From: CAWFMO01 sp963817065
Lineage (GTDB): Bacteria > Actinomycetota > Thermoleophilia > Solirubrobacterales > 70-9
Direction of reading: 5' to 3'
NCBI GenBank assembly: GCA_963817065.1
Contig: CAWFMO010000001.1
Span: 930,001-994,000 of the forward strand
Length of the DNA: 64,000 bases
A model generated the notes under the pieces. It did no database searches, was not told the DNA's origin, and was given only the letters and a program-made list of their open reading frames with translations. Made by a program: the position numbers and the translations under genes. Below are positions 30,027-41,496 of the stretch, piece by piece (positions within the stretch are counted from its first letter, which is position 1; the number at the start of each line of letters is the position of its first letter).

Positions 30027-30839
30027 TTACGGCTTGAGCTTGCGCCCGCTGGTGAACAGGTACTGAGACCAGGCGAGCAGCGCCAGCGACATCGCCGCGA
30101 GGACCGCGAACGAGATCCCGGCGCCGACGTCCGAGGTGCCGAGGAACCCGTAGCGGAGCGCGTCGACGACGTAGAAGAGCGGGTTGGCGTGCGAGATCTG
30201 CTCCCACGGCGAGCCGAGGCGGTCGACCGAGTAGAAGACGCCGCCGAGGAAGGTCAGCGGCAGGATCACGATGTTGTTGATGAAGCTCGTGTGGTCGAAG
30301 CTCTCGGCGTAGACGCCGACGATCGTCCCCAGGGCGCCGAAGCCCGCGACCAGGAGCAGGACCGCGGGGATCAGCACCAGCGGGTGCTCGATCGGCGCGC
30401 CGGTCAGCGGCGTCGCGAGCGCCGCGAGCGCGCCGCCGATCAGCAGCGCGCGGAACGCGCCGCCGACGAGGTAGCCGAGGTTCATCTGCCAGGCGTGCAT
30501 CGGGGCGGCGAGGACGTCGTCGATGAAGCGGTCGCTGCGGCCCTGGTAGATCGTGCTCGAGTTGTTCGAGTAGGAGGCCTGGGCCATCGCCATCGCGATC
30601 AACCCGGGGACGATGAAGACCTCGTAGTCGATCCCGTCGACCTGGTTGATCCGGCCGCCGAGCGAGAGCCCGAAGACGACGATGAACAGGATCGAGGAGA
30701 CGACCGGCGCCAACGTCGTCTGGGTCCAGAGCTTGAGCACCCGGTGGCACTCGCGGCGGCAGAGCCAGTAGAGCCCGCGCCACGGGTGGGGCTCGAGGCC
30801 CGCCGCGGGGGCCTCGGCCGCGACGGTCGGAGGGGTCAC
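30027..30839 (-). CDS. ABC-2 type transporter permease
   Basis: The 270-residue protein has six predicted membrane helices with the ABC-2 layout: a cytoplasmic N-terminus, TLAPVVSSILFIVVFGLSLG, and the conserved late segment LTFLGGVFYSVDRLGSPWEQISHANPLFYVVDALRYGFLG. GTG 30839 overlaps the stop of the ATPase gene by 4 bp (GTGA). With its ATPase it forms a DrrAB/NodIJ-like exporter for a drug, lipid or polysaccharide. Confidence 0.9.
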   Translation of the reverse strand: MTPPTVAAEAPAAGLEPHPWRGLYWLCRRECHRVLKLWTQTTLAPVVSSILFIVVFGLSLGGRINQVDGIDYEVFIVPGLIAMAMAQASYSNNSSTIYQGRSDRFIDDVLAAPMHAWQMNLGYLVGGAFRALLIGGALAALATPLTGAPIEHPLVLIPAVLLLVAGFGALGTIVGVYAESFDHTSFINNIVILPLTFLGGVFYSVDRLGSPWEQISHANPLFYVVDALRYGFLGTSDVGAGISFAVLAAMSLALLAWSQYLFTSGRKLKP

Positions 30840-31597
30840 GCCGCCGCCCCCTCGCGCAGCCGCGAGCCGGCGACGGTCTTCAGGTAGACCTGCTCCAGGG
30901 TCTCGGCTTCGTAGCGCCGCTTGAGGCCGTCGGCGGTGTCGCGGGCCCGGATCTGACCCTCGCCGATCAGCGCGATCTCCTCGCAGAGCGCCTCGGCCTC
31001 CTCGAGGTAGTGCGTCGTCAACAGGATCGTCGTCCCCTGCTCGTGGAGGCGGCGGATGTAGCGCCAGAGCTCGTGGCGGAGCTCGATGTCGACGCCGGCG
31101 GTCGGCTCGTCGAGGATCACCAGCCGCGGCTCGTGGAGCAGCGCCCGCGCGAGCAGGAGCCGGCGCCGCATCCCGCCCGAGAGCTTCGGCGCCTTGACGT
31201 CGCGCTTGTCGCGGAGGTCGAAGACGTCGATCATCTGCTCGGTCCGGCGTTCGGTCTCGCCGCGCTCCATCCCGTAGTAGCCGCCGTGGTAGAGCAGCGT
31301 CTCGCGCACGGTGAGGAAGCGGTCGAGGTTGGGCTCCTGCTCGGCGATCCCGATCGTCGCCCGCGCCGCGAGGCTCGAGCCCGGCATGCCGAAGACCTCG
31401 ATCTCGCCCGCGGTCGGCCGCAGCAGGTTGCAGACGGCGCTGATCAGCGTCGTCTTGCCGGCCCCGTTCGGGCCGAGGAGGCCGAAGAAGCTGCCGTCCG
31501 GAACCTCGAGGTCGAGCCCGTCGAGCGCGAGGGTGCCGTCGTCGTAGCGCTTGGTCAGGCCGCGAAGCTCGAGCGCCGGGTGGGGGGATCGCTGCAT
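30836..31597 (-). CDS. ABC transporter ATPase (ABC-2 exporter, DrrA-like)
   Basis: The 253-residue ATPase has Walker A GPNGAGKTT, the signature LSGGMRRRLLLARA and Walker B LVILDEPTAGVD, followed by the H-loop TTHYLEEAEALC, which is characteristic of DrrA-type exporters. It is the first gene of the two-gene operon and is divergent from the LLM oxidoreductase with only 22 bp between starts, so their promoters must overlap. Confidence 0.92.
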   Translation of the reverse strand: MQRSPHPALELRGLTKRYDDGTLALDGLDLEVPDGSFFGLLGPNGAGKTTLISAVCNLLRPTAGEIEVFGMPGSSLAARATIGIAEQEPNLDRFLTVRETLLYHGGYYGMERGETERRTEQMIDVFDLRDKRDVKAPKLSGGMRRRLLLARALLHEPRLVILDEPTAGVDIELRHELWRYIRRLHEQGTTILLTTHYLEEAEALCEEIALIGEGQIRARDTADGLKRRYEAETLEQVYLKTVAGSRLREGAAA

Positions 31598-31619
31598 CGC
31601 TCAAGGGTAGGGTGCGGGC

Positions 31620-32471
31620 GTGCCCTCGCTCGGCCTCTTCGCGCTCAACCAGCTCGCCGAGTCGCGCGATGGGTTGGCGCGCCTCGGGCCGCTGGCCGAG
31701 AAGCTCGGCTACGACTCGATCTGGGTCGGCGAACACATCGTCGTCCCCGACCCGCACGTCCCGCCCTCGCCGATGCAGCCGCGGGACCCGATCCTCGACG
31801 GGGTCGCCTCCCTGAGCTTCCTCGCCGCGATCACGGAGCGGATCCGGCTCGCGACCGGGATCGTGATCCTGCCGCAGCGCAACCCCCTCGTGCTCGCGAA
31901 GCAGCTCGCGAGCCTCGACGTGCTCAGCGGCGGCCGGCTGGCCTTCGGCGTCGGGGTCGGCTATCTCGAGCCGGAGATGACCGCGATCGGCGTGCCGATG
32001 GCCGGCCGGGGCGATCGCGCCGAGGAGTACCTGACGGCGATGCGCGCGCTCTGGGAGCAGGAGACGCCGTCGTTCGAAGGCGAGTACGCGAGCTTCTCGG
32101 CCGTCAACGCGCACCCGCGCCCGGTCCAGAGCCCGCTGCCGGTGATCTTCGGCGGCTACGCGCGCGCCGCCCAGCGGCGCGCCGTGCGGCTTGGACAGGG
32201 CTGGTACGGGTTCGCGCTCGACCGGGAGCGGACCGCGAAGAACCTGGCCGCGATCCGCGAGGAGCTCGCCGCGGCCGGGCGCGACGAGGCGGACTTCGAG
32301 ATCACGGTGACGCCGCGCGGGTCGACGGACGCCGAGGCGGTGGCCGCGTTCGGCGAGCTCGGAGTCGATCGCCTCGTCCTGATCCCGCCGTTCGGATCGC
32401 CACTCGAGGAGGTCGAGGCGTTCATCCGGGACCACGCGCCGGAGCGGCTCGGCGCCACCCCCGCCGGATGA
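31620..32471 (+). CDS. LLM-class (probably F420-dependent) oxidoreductase
   Basis: The 283-residue luciferase-like TIM-barrel protein contains YDSIWVGEHIVVPDPHVPPSP, LATGIVILPQRNPLVLAKQLASLDVLSGGRLAFGVGVGY and the C-terminal GVDRLVLIPPF. The segments match the F420-dependent LLM subgroup common in actinobacteria (for example mycobacterial Rv-type F420 enzymes). GTG start. It overlaps the ATP-grasp gene by 4 bp (ATGA), so the two are coupled. Confidence 0.88.
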   Translation: MPSLGLFALNQLAESRDGLARLGPLAEKLGYDSIWVGEHIVVPDPHVPPSPMQPRDPILDGVASLSFLAAITERIRLATGIVILPQRNPLVLAKQLASLDVLSGGRLAFGVGVGYLEPEMTAIGVPMAGRGDRAEEYLTAMRALWEQETPSFEGEYASFSAVNAHPRPVQSPLPVIFGGYARAAQRRAVRLGQGWYGFALDRERTAKNLAAIREELAAAGRDEADFEITVTPRGSTDAEAVAAFGELGVDRLVLIPPFGSPLEEVEAFIRDHAPERLGATPAG

Positions 32472-33340
32472 GGATCGCGCTCGCGACCTGCGAGGCCCCC
32501 CAGGTCCCCGACACCGACATCGCGCCGCTCGTCGATGCGCTCGACGAGCTCGGCGCCGAGACGGCGGTCGAGGTCTGGAGCGATCGGGCCGTCGACTGGT
32601 CCTCCTACGACGTCGTCCAGCTCTCCTCGACCTGGGACTACCACCGCCGCCTCGACGAGTTCCGCGAATGGCTCGAGCGGATCGAGGGGCTGACGCGGAT
32701 CGAGAACCCACGCGACCTGGTCGAGTGGAACATCGACAAGCGCTACCTGCTCGAGCTCGAGGACTCCGGCGTCCCGACGGTGCCGACGGTCTGGGCGGTG
32801 CCCGAGGAGGCCGCCGCCGCCCAGGCCGATGCCGGGAGAAGCGGCTGGGAGCGGGTCGTCGTCAAGCCCGCGGTCGACCTCGGTGCGAACCGGCTGCGGC
32901 TCGTCGCCGCCGGGGAGGTCGCCGAGGCGGTCGAGGAGGTCGGGGACCCGTGCCTCGTCCAGCCCTACCTGCCTTCGCTCGAGTCGGCGGGTGAGCTCAG
33001 CCTCGTCTACTTCCGCGGCGAGCTCTCGCACGCGATCCTCAAGACCGCCGCCGAGGGGGATTTCCGGATCCAGGAGCACTACGGCGGCAGGTATCGCGAG
33101 GTGAACGCTCCGGCCTCGGCGGCCGAAACCGGCGAGCGGGTGATGTCGCTGCTCGCCGCCGACGAGATCGGGCCGCCGGGGATGCCGGGGGCGGCGCCGC
33201 TCTACGGCCGCGTCGACCTCGTCGCGGGGCCGGACGGCGAGCTCTGCGTGATCGAGGTCGAGCTGATCGAGCCGAGCTTCTTCTTCGACGTCGCCGGCGG
33301 CGAGGCGGCGGCGCGGCTCGCGCGCCAGCTCGTAGCCTGA
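32468..33340 (+). CDS. ATP-grasp domain protein
   Basis: The 290-residue protein starts with a Rossmann-like segment (MRIALATCEAP) and has ATP-grasp elements: WNIDKRYLLELEDSGVPTVPT, VVVKPAVDLGANRLRL for the ATP Lys, PCLVQPYLPSLESAGELSLVYF, and the metal-binding end VIEVELIEPSFFFD. It resembles the small family of RimK/glutathione-synthetase-like ligases of unknown substrate found in actinobacteria. Pairing with an F420-type oxidoreductase hints at modification of a peptide or cofactor (inference). Confidence 0.85.
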   Translation: MRIALATCEAPQVPDTDIAPLVDALDELGAETAVEVWSDRAVDWSSYDVVQLSSTWDYHRRLDEFREWLERIEGLTRIENPRDLVEWNIDKRYLLELEDSGVPTVPTVWAVPEEAAAAQADAGRSGWERVVVKPAVDLGANRLRLVAAGEVAEAVEEVGDPCLVQPYLPSLESAGELSLVYFRGELSHAILKTAAEGDFRIQEHYGGRYREVNAPASAAETGERVMSLLAADEIGPPGMPGAAPLYGRVDLVAGPDGELCVIEVELIEPSFFFDVAGGEAAARLARQLVA

Positions 33341-33409
33341 TCGATGAGTTTGCGCCCGTTTCCCGGTCCATAAGGGCAGCATCCAAACCGCAACGCAAGG
33401 AGGCTTCGC

Positions 33410-33895
33410 ATGCCCAAGATCACTCCCAACCTCTGGTTCGACACCGAGGCCGAGGAGGCGGCCGAGTTCTACTGCTCGGTCTTCCCGAACTCGAAGATCG
33501 TCAACGTGACCCACTATCCCGACGCGGTCCCGAGCAAGGCCGGCGAGGTGCTGACGGTCGACTTCGAGCTCGACGGCCAGCGCTTCACCGCCCTCAACGG
33601 CGGCCCCCAGTTCAAGTTCAACGAGGCGATCTCGCTGCTGATCGACTGCAAGGACCAGGACGAGGTCGACTACTACTGGGAGAAGTTGACCGCCGACGGC
33701 GGCGAGGAGGGCCAGTGCGGCTGGGTCGGCGACAAGTACGGCCTCTCCTGGCAGGTCGTGCCCGAGGGCATGGAGGAGCTCTTCAACGACGACGATCCGG
33801 AGCGCGCATCGCGAGCGATGGAGGCGATGCTGAAGATGGGCAAGCTCGACGGCGAGGAGATCCGCCGGGCAGCGGAGGGTGCCCCCGCGGCCTAG
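33410..33895 (+). CDS. VOC superfamily PhnB-like (3-dmu-9_3-mt) protein
   Basis: The 161-residue protein begins with KITPNLWFDTEAEEAAEFYCSVFPNSKI and carries DFELDGQRFTALNGGPQFKFNEAISLLIDCKDQDEVDYYWEKL and GKYGLSWQVVP-type segments, all diagnostic of the PhnB/3-demethylubiquinone methyltransferase-like VOC family. The biochemical role is undefined despite the family name. A good ribosome site AAGGAGG is at 33399-33405, upstream of ATG 33410. Confidence 0.9.
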   Translation: MPKITPNLWFDTEAEEAAEFYCSVFPNSKIVNVTHYPDAVPSKAGEVLTVDFELDGQRFTALNGGPQFKFNEAISLLIDCKDQDEVDYYWEKLTADGGEEGQCGWVGDKYGLSWQVVPEGMEELFNDDDPERASRAMEAMLKMGKLDGEEIRRAAEGAPAA

Positions 33896-33919
33896 GATCT
33901 CACCCGGAGAGGTGAGAGC

Positions 33920-35467
33920 TTGATCTACAAGAGCGCGGCGCCCGACGTCGAGATCCCCGACGCCACGCTGAGCGAGTACGTGATCGGGCCGGCCGCCGCG
34001 CGCGGCGAGCACCCGGCGCTGATCGACGGCACCAACGGTGAGGTCACGACCTACGCCGAGCTCGCGGCCGACGTCGACCGGATCGCCGCGGGCCTCCAAG
34101 GCGAGGGAATCGCGAAGGGCGACGTCGTCGCGTCTGATCGGCGCCAACGGGCCCGCCTGGGTGACCGCCTACCACGCGATCCTGCGCGCCGGCGGAGTCG
34201 TCACCCCGATCAACCCGCTGCTGACGCCCGACGAGGTCGGGAAGCAGCTCGCGAACTCGAAGGCGAAGGCGCTGGTCGCGATGGGGGCGCTGGTCGAGCC
34301 GCTGAGCGCGACCGCGCGCGAGAACGGCGTCGAGACGGTCTGGTCGCTCGAAGCGGGCGAGGGCCCCTCGATCCTCGATCTCGGTGAGCCTGGCGCGACG
34401 CCCGAGCCGGTCGAGACCGACTTCGATGAGGTCGCGATCCTGCCCTACTCGAGCGGCACGACGGGGGCGATGAAGGGCGTGATGCTCTCGCACCGCAACC
34501 TCGTCGCCAACATCGAGCAGACCGTGACCGCGACGCCGATCGGCGAGGGGGACACGCTCGTCGGCGTGCTGCCGTTCTTCCACATCTACGGCCAGACCGT
34601 CGTCCTCAACCTCGGCCTCGCGAAGGGCGCGACGATCGTGACGATGCCGCGCTTCGACCTCGAGGGGCTGCTCGACATCGTCGAGAGCCAAGGGGTGACC
34701 TGGCTCCACATCGTCCCGCCGGTCGTGCTCGCGTTCGCGACCGCGCCCCAGGTCGAGGGCCGCGACGTCTCGAAGCTGAAGATGGTGATCTGCGGCGCCG
34801 CGCCGCTCGACGCCGAGCTCGCCGAGCGGGCCGAGAAGCGGATCGGGGCCCCGATCCGCCAGGGCTACGGGATGACCGAGCTCAGCCCCGTGAGCCACAA
34901 GAGCCCGATCCAGAGGGCGGCCGCGATCCCGCCCGGGAGCGTCGGCCCGCTGCTCCCCAACACCGAGGCGCGGCTCGTCGATCCGGTCAGCGAAACCGAC
35001 GTAGCCGAGGGCGAGGAGGGCGAGATCTGGATCCGCGGGCCGCAGGTGATGCTCGGCTATCTCGGCAACGAGCAGGCGACGAAGGCGATGCTCGACGACG
35101 ACGGCTGGCTGCGCACCGGCGACATCGCCCGCTTCGACGAGCACGGCAACGCCTACATCGTCGACCGGCTCAAGGAGCTGATCAAGTACAAGGCCTACCA
35201 GGTGCCGCCCGCCGAGCTAGAGGCGGTGCTGATCGGGCATCCCCGGATCAAGGACGCCGGGGTGATCGGCGTCCCGCACGAGGAGGGGGGAGAGGCGCCC
35301 AAGGCGTGCATCGTCGCCGAGGACGGGATCGACCCCGACGAGGTGATGGAGTTCGTCGCCGAGCGGGTCGCGCCCTACAAGCGCGTCCGCGAGGTCGCCC
35401 TCGTCGAGGAGATCCCGAGGTCCGCCTCCGGCAAGATCCTGCGCCGCGAGCTCCGCCGCCAGTACGG

Positions 35468-35471
<4 letters not shown>
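33920..35471 (+). CDS. Acyl/aryl-CoA ligase, 4-coumarate-CoA ligase-like (single frameshift)
   Basis: This is an ANL superfamily enzyme that activates a carboxylate as acyl-AMP and transfers it to CoA. Motifs: the P-loop LPYSSGTTGAMKGVMLSHRN, the A5 motif GYGMTELSPVSH, TGDIARFDEHGNAYIVDRLKELIKYK and the catalytic Lys near PRSASGKILRRELR. From TTG 33920 the first 71 residues are in one frame. An extra T at about 34133 (GCG-T-CTGATC) breaks the expected VVALIGANGPAW, and the remainder to 35471 is in the next frame. Removing one base restores about 516 residues, the normal length. The stop shares CTAG with the glutamine synthetase. Confidence 0.88.
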
Positions 35472-37606
<2,135 letters not shown>

Positions 37607-37782
37607 GTTTCTGTTTGGCTCCTGTCCAAGCGCAACGCACCCGTTCGGGCGCGTCGCGCGTCGAATTGCGGTCAAAGACTGAGCTGCGTAGCGTAAAGCT
37701 AGTAGCCGTGACGGGTCTTGTCCACGGGTACAAACATCGCCCGCCGCGGTTCACCGCTCGGCAGGGGCTGGCCTGGGCCCGA

Positions 37783-38607
37783 TCAGGTCCGGAGCAGGAT
37801 CGCGTTCGCCGAGGGGTCGCGGACGAGCAAGCCCTCCTCGGTGCGCTCGGGGGCGCTGCCCGCAGCTGAGAGCCGCGCGGAGATCTCCTCGAGCTCGTCG
37901 GGAGTCACCAGCAGCTCGTAGTGGCGCAGCCCGCGCGCGCCCTCGGGCGGCGGGGGTGCCCCCTCGCCGGCCCAGGTGTTGAGCCCGATGTGATGGTGGT
38001 AGCCGCCCGAGGAGAGGAACAGCGCACCCGGGAAGTCGTCGACGGTGACGTCGAGGCCGAGCAGCCCCTCGTAGAAGGCGCGCGAGTCGCCGATGTCGGC
38101 GACCTGGAGGTGGACGTGGCCGATACGGGTCTCGGGCGGGGCGGTGGGCTCGGCGGTCTCGCCGCCGGCTTCGAGGATCGCCTCGAGGTCGAGCGGCAGG
38201 GTCGCCATCTGCAGCTTTCCGTCGCGCCAGGTCCACTCCTCGCGCGGACGGTCGCGGTAGATCTCGATCCCGTTCCCCTCCGGGTCGGAGAGGTAGAGCG
38301 CCTCGCTGACCAGATGGTCCGCCGCGCCGCTCAGCCGCCGGCCGGCCTCGAGCACGCGGCGCAGCGCGCGGCCGAGCGCCGGACGGTCGGGGACGAGGAC
38401 AGCGAGATGGAAGAGGCCGGTCGTGGCCGGGGGCCGCGGCGCGGCGCCGGGGTGGGCGGCGAGCTCGACCAGCGGCTCGCCGTTGGCGCCGAGGCGCGCG
38501 ACGGTCTCGGGCTCGCCGATCGTGTTGAGGCCGAGGACATCGCGGTAGAAGTCGAGCTCGGAGTCGAGTTCGGCGACCGTGAGCCGGACCGCGCCGGGCT
38601 CGGTCAC
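37783..38607 (-). CDS. Two-domain VOC dioxygenase-like protein (CatE type)
   Basis: The 274-residue protein has two glyoxalase/extradiol modules. Module 1: LTVAELDSELDFYRDVLGL.. FHLAVLVPDRPALGRALRRVLEAG.. SEALYLSDPEGNGIEIYRDRP. Module 2: GHVHLQVADIGDSRAFYEGLLGLDV.. SSGGYHHHIGLNTW. The His and Glu positions for Fe(II) are kept, as in catechol-2,3-dioxygenase CatE. GTG 38607 overlaps the stop of the cyclase gene by 4 bp. Confidence 0.87.
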   Translation of the reverse strand: MTEPGAVRLTVAELDSELDFYRDVLGLNTIGEPETVARLGANGEPLVELAAHPGAAPRPPATTGLFHLAVLVPDRPALGRALRRVLEAGRRLSGAADHLVSEALYLSDPEGNGIEIYRDRPREEWTWRDGKLQMATLPLDLEAILEAGGETAEPTAPPETRIGHVHLQVADIGDSRAFYEGLLGLDVTVDDFPGALFLSSGGYHHHIGLNTWAGEGAPPPPEGARGLRHYELLVTPDELEEISARLSAAGSAPERTEEGLLVRDPSANAILLRT

Positions 38608-39389
38608 TTCTTCTTGGCCCTGGGCTTCGGCTTCGCCTTGGCTTGCACCGAGCAGACCGCGAGGTCGCTGGGGGCGCCGGCCGCGACGAGCTCGCGCGAG
38701 GCGCCGAAGCGGAACTCGGAGCCGTCGAGCGCCTCGCGGGTCGCCTCCGAGATCAGGACCTCGTTCGCCTTCGCTGCCTCGCCGACCCGGGCCGCGATGT
38801 TGACGTCGACGCCGAGGAAGTCCTTGCGCACCTTCTGCGGCGTCCCGACGTGGACGCCGGCGCGCAGCTTCGGGCTGTGGCCCTGGACCTTGACGCGCTT
38901 GATCCGGCGCTGGACCTCGAGCGCGGCCTTGACCGCCTCGTCGGCGTCGCCGAAGACCGACATCGCCCCGTCGCCGAGCCGCTTGACGACCGCGCCGCCG
39001 TTCTCGCTCACCGCCGCCTCCTCGGTCTCGCCGACATCGTTCAGGAGCTCGAGCGTCGCCTCGTCGCCGGCCTCGAGCGCCCACGAGGAGAAGCCGACCA
39101 GGTCGGTGAACAGGATCGCGACCTCGGCCTCGCCGCGGCGGCGGCGCTGGGCCTCCGAGAGCGCGCCCCAGGCCTCCATCACCCCCGAGCCGAGCTCGCG
39201 GGCTGCGCTCGGCGAGCCGCCGCCGCGCTTGTCGTCCTTCGAGCTCGGCTTGCGCCCGGGGATCAGCCCGCGGATGAACCGCGCGGTCGCGACGAGCTGG
39301 GGGTTGGAGTCGGTCGCCTTGGCGGTCTCGCGCAGGCGGTCGAGCTCCGCGAGCGGGTCGTTCCGCTTCGCTTTCGAGCGGCGGGCCAC
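38604..39389 (-). CDS. Class III adenylate/guanylate cyclase-domain protein
   Basis: The 261-residue protein has a basic N-terminal region (1-85) and a cyclase homology domain: AILFTDLVGFSSWAL with the first metal Asp, VVKRLGDGAMSVF with the second Asp, and DVNIAARVGEAAKANEVLIS with the transition-state Asn/Arg region (xNxAAR). The substrate-selecting Lys/Asp pair cannot be assigned with confidence, so cAMP is likely but not proven. No membrane helix is visible. The Lys/Pro-rich end (KAKPKPRAKKK) is cytosolic and is not the secreted-tail type. Confidence 0.85.
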   Translation of the reverse strand: MARRSKAKRNDPLAELDRLRETAKATDSNPQLVATARFIRGLIPGRKPSSKDDKRGGGSPSAARELGSGVMEAWGALSEAQRRRRGEAEVAILFTDLVGFSSWALEAGDEATLELLNDVGETEEAAVSENGGAVVKRLGDGAMSVFGDADEAVKAALEVQRRIKRVKVQGHSPKLRAGVHVGTPQKVRKDFLGVDVNIAARVGEAAKANEVLISEATREALDGSEFRFGASRELVAAGAPSDLAVCSVQAKAKPKPRAKKK

Positions 39390-39402
39390 GCGGTCTCGCC
39401 GG

Positions 39403-40080
39403 CTAGAGCCCGAGGTCGCGCAGCGGCCCCGGCTTCCACGAGCCGAGCTGCACGAAGACGGGGTGGGGCATGTCGCTGGGGTTCGCGCGGACCGAGACCT
39501 CGGCGCCCTCGGGCGCCGACTCTTCGAGCTCCTTGCCGAGCGCGATCGCGTTCTCCTCGGTCGTTGCCCCGATCAGCAGGTATTTCCAGCGCCGCTTGAC
39601 CGGCAGGTCGCGCGGCTCGAGCTGCTTGGCGTAGTCGAGCGTCGTGCGCAGGTCGGGGAGCTCGACCATGACCTCCCAGTCGTAGCGTCCCGACTCAGCC
39701 GCCTCGTCGGCCTCGGCCTGCTCGTGGCGGCGCTGCTCGGCCTCGACCTCGGCCTCGGTCTCGGGCAGCGGCTCGCTCGCCGGCTTCCAGGCGTCCTCGA
39801 CCGGGTGCCAGCGGGTCAGCTCGACCTCGGCGGCGAGCCCGTCGGCCTCGAGCAGCTCGCGGACGACGCGCTCGGCCTCGCGGGCGCTCTGCTCGTGCCA
39901 CGCGTAGAGGAACAGGTGCGGGCCGTCGCGGGTGACGACGACGCTGCCGCCGAGCCGCTTGCGGGCCTCGTCGTCGAGGTCCATCGAGCGCAGCCGCTCG
40001 CCGAGCGAGTGCCCGGCCTCGTCGGCCTCGAGGCGCACCTCGACGCGCCACTCGTCCTCCATCCTCGGATGCTCGTTCAT
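39403..40080 (-). CDS. Conserved-looking hypothetical acidic protein
   Basis: This 225-residue soluble protein has two alpha/beta halves joined by an acidic Glu/Ala helix (ETEAEVEAEQRRHEQAEADEA). The first half reads WRVEVRLEADEAGHSLGERL.. SVVVTRDGPHLFLYAWHEQSAREAERVVRELLE. The second half repeats the pattern (YDWEVMVELPDLRTTLDYAKQL.. LIGATTEENAIALGKELEE). This suggests two ferredoxin-like modules. No family is recognised. ATG 40080 was chosen; the stretch further upstream in this frame is antisense to the phosphoesterase and looks non-coding. Confidence 0.7.
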   Translation of the reverse strand: MNEHPRMEDEWRVEVRLEADEAGHSLGERLRSMDLDDEARKRLGGSVVVTRDGPHLFLYAWHEQSAREAERVVRELLEADGLAAEVELTRWHPVEDAWKPASEPLPETEAEVEAEQRRHEQAEADEAAESGRYDWEVMVELPDLRTTLDYAKQLEPRDLPVKRRWKYLLIGATTEENAIALGKELEESAPEGAEVSVRANPSDMPHPVFVQLGSWKPGPLRDLGL

Positions 40081-40090
40081 CGCGGCGAGT

Positions 40091-40687
40091 CTAAACGTCG
40101 AAGAGCCGGCCCTCGGGGCCGAGGTTGTGAACGGGCGTGTCGCCGATACGGCTCTCGCAACCCCAGGCGTCGTGGATGTGGCCGCAGACCGCGATCCGCG
40201 GGCGCTTGGCCTCGATCGCCGCGAGGATCGACTCGCTGCCGAGGCTCTCGCCACCCGAGCTCTGGTCGCAGTGGCCCTTCGGCGGCGAGTGGACGACGAG
40301 CACCGCGCCCTCGGGGCAGCCGGCGAGCATTTCCGCGGCCTTCTGCTCGTCGAGGTCGAAGCTCCAGTCCCAGGGCGTGACCGGGACCCCCGCGCCGAGC
40401 CCGAAGAACGGCACCCTGTCGATCTCTGTCCCCGAACCGTGGAGGACCGTCGCCGCGTCCCACGACTCGCAGGCCTCGCGCAGCGCGTCCTCGGTCTCGT
40501 TGTTGCCCGGGATGAGCACGGTCGGCACCGTGATCTCGGACAGGACCTCGATCGTCTCCTCCAACCCCTCGTGCTGGGAGGCGAAGTCGCCGGCGCCGAC
40601 CACCGCGTCGACGAAGGTCGACATCCCGACCAGCTTGATCGCCTGGTCGCGGTCGGTGTGGAGGTCGCTGAAGGCCATGAGCTTCAT
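40091..40687 (-). CDS. Calcineurin-like metallophosphoesterase
   Basis: The 198-residue protein is a compact phosphoesterase with MKLMAFSDLHTDRDQA (DxH), VVGAGDF (GD), LIPGNNETED (GN), VVHSPPKGHCD and CGHIHDAWG (GHxH) in the expected order for a dinuclear metal site. The short length suggests a YfcE-like or Icc-like small-molecule phosphodiesterase. It may turn over cyclic nucleotides made by the nearby cyclase; that link is positional inference only. Confidence 0.87.
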   Translation of the reverse strand: MKLMAFSDLHTDRDQAIKLVGMSTFVDAVVGAGDFASQHEGLEETIEVLSEITVPTVLIPGNNETEDALREACESWDAATVLHGSGTEIDRVPFFGLGAGVPVTPWDWSFDLDEQKAAEMLAGCPEGAVLVVHSPPKGHCDQSSGGESLGSESILAAIEAKRPRIAVCGHIHDAWGCESRIGDTPVHNLGPEGRLFDV

Positions 40688-40718
40688 GTCGGGGCGATCC
40701 TATGCCGATGGAGCGGGC

Positions 40719-41418
40719 ATGAGCGTCAATGACTACGTGCTCGCGCGCGGGCTCGACCAAACCCGCGCGACGCTCGAGGACTGGCAGCGCGAGCCGCTGC
40801 GCGTGGTCGGCGGCTGGATGCTCGGCGCGCTGGCGATCGCGGTCGCGATGCTCGCCGGCGTCTGGCTCGTCGCCTCGATCTCGACCCCGGACGCGACGCC
40901 GTTGACGATCGCCGGCGTCAACGCCCCCGTGGAGTCCATAGCCGCAGTCGATGTGTCTGGGCCGCAACCTGCTCGTGCTCGCCTTCCATGCCACCGCTTG
41001 CGTCGCAGGGTTCATCGCCGGTTCCTCGATACCCCTCGCCGCCGAGCAGCGGACCGGGTTCTCGCGCAGGCTTCACAGCGAGGCGGGGAGGATCGCGATC
41101 GGGCTCGTCGTCGCGGTGACGCTGTTCTCGCTCTCGAGCCAGGTCTACATCCTCGGCGGCGCCGGAGCGACGATCGCCGCGCAGATCGACATCAGCCCCA
41201 CGGTGCTGACGCTGACGCTGCTGCCGCACGCGCTGCTCGAGCTCGTCGCGATCTTCCTCCCGCTCGCGGCCTGGCTCGCCTACAGCCGCCGCCGCGAATG
41301 GGAGCGCCTGCTCGCCGCGACCGTGGTCACGGTCCTCGTCGCGCTGCCGATGCTGATCGTCGCTTCGATGATCGAGGCGTACGTCTGGCCGCGGATCCTC
41401 GAAGCGGTCGTTACATAA
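40719..41418 (+). CDS. SpoIIM-like integral membrane protein (single frameshift)
   Basis: ATG 40719 opens a segment with one membrane helix (VGGWMLGALAIAVAMLAGVWLV). Near 40955-40963 coding passes to another frame: the first frame ends in SGPQPARARLP, whereas the second gives GRNLLVLAFHATACVAGFIAGSS and three more helices. The RNxxVLxxxxxxxxxxG pattern matches the SpoIIM/DUF95 family. In non-sporulating actinobacteria these are membrane proteins of unclear role. A single indel restores about 230 residues. Confidence 0.68.
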
Positions 41419-41419
41419 A

Positions 41420-41449
41420 CCCGCATCTCCTCGGGCTTCGCCCTGCGGG
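41420..41449 (+). terminator. Nested hairpin between convergent genes
   Basis: CCCGCA (41420-41425) pairs with TGCGGG (41444-41449), and inside it GGGC-TTC-GCCC forms a second stem. It lies directly after the SpoIIM-like stop and before the end of the converging VIT gene. There is no T run. Confidence 0.4.
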
Positions 41450-41496
41450 GATACGGGGTGGCCACACCGTCTGCGTGGGAACCCTGGTCCGCTGCC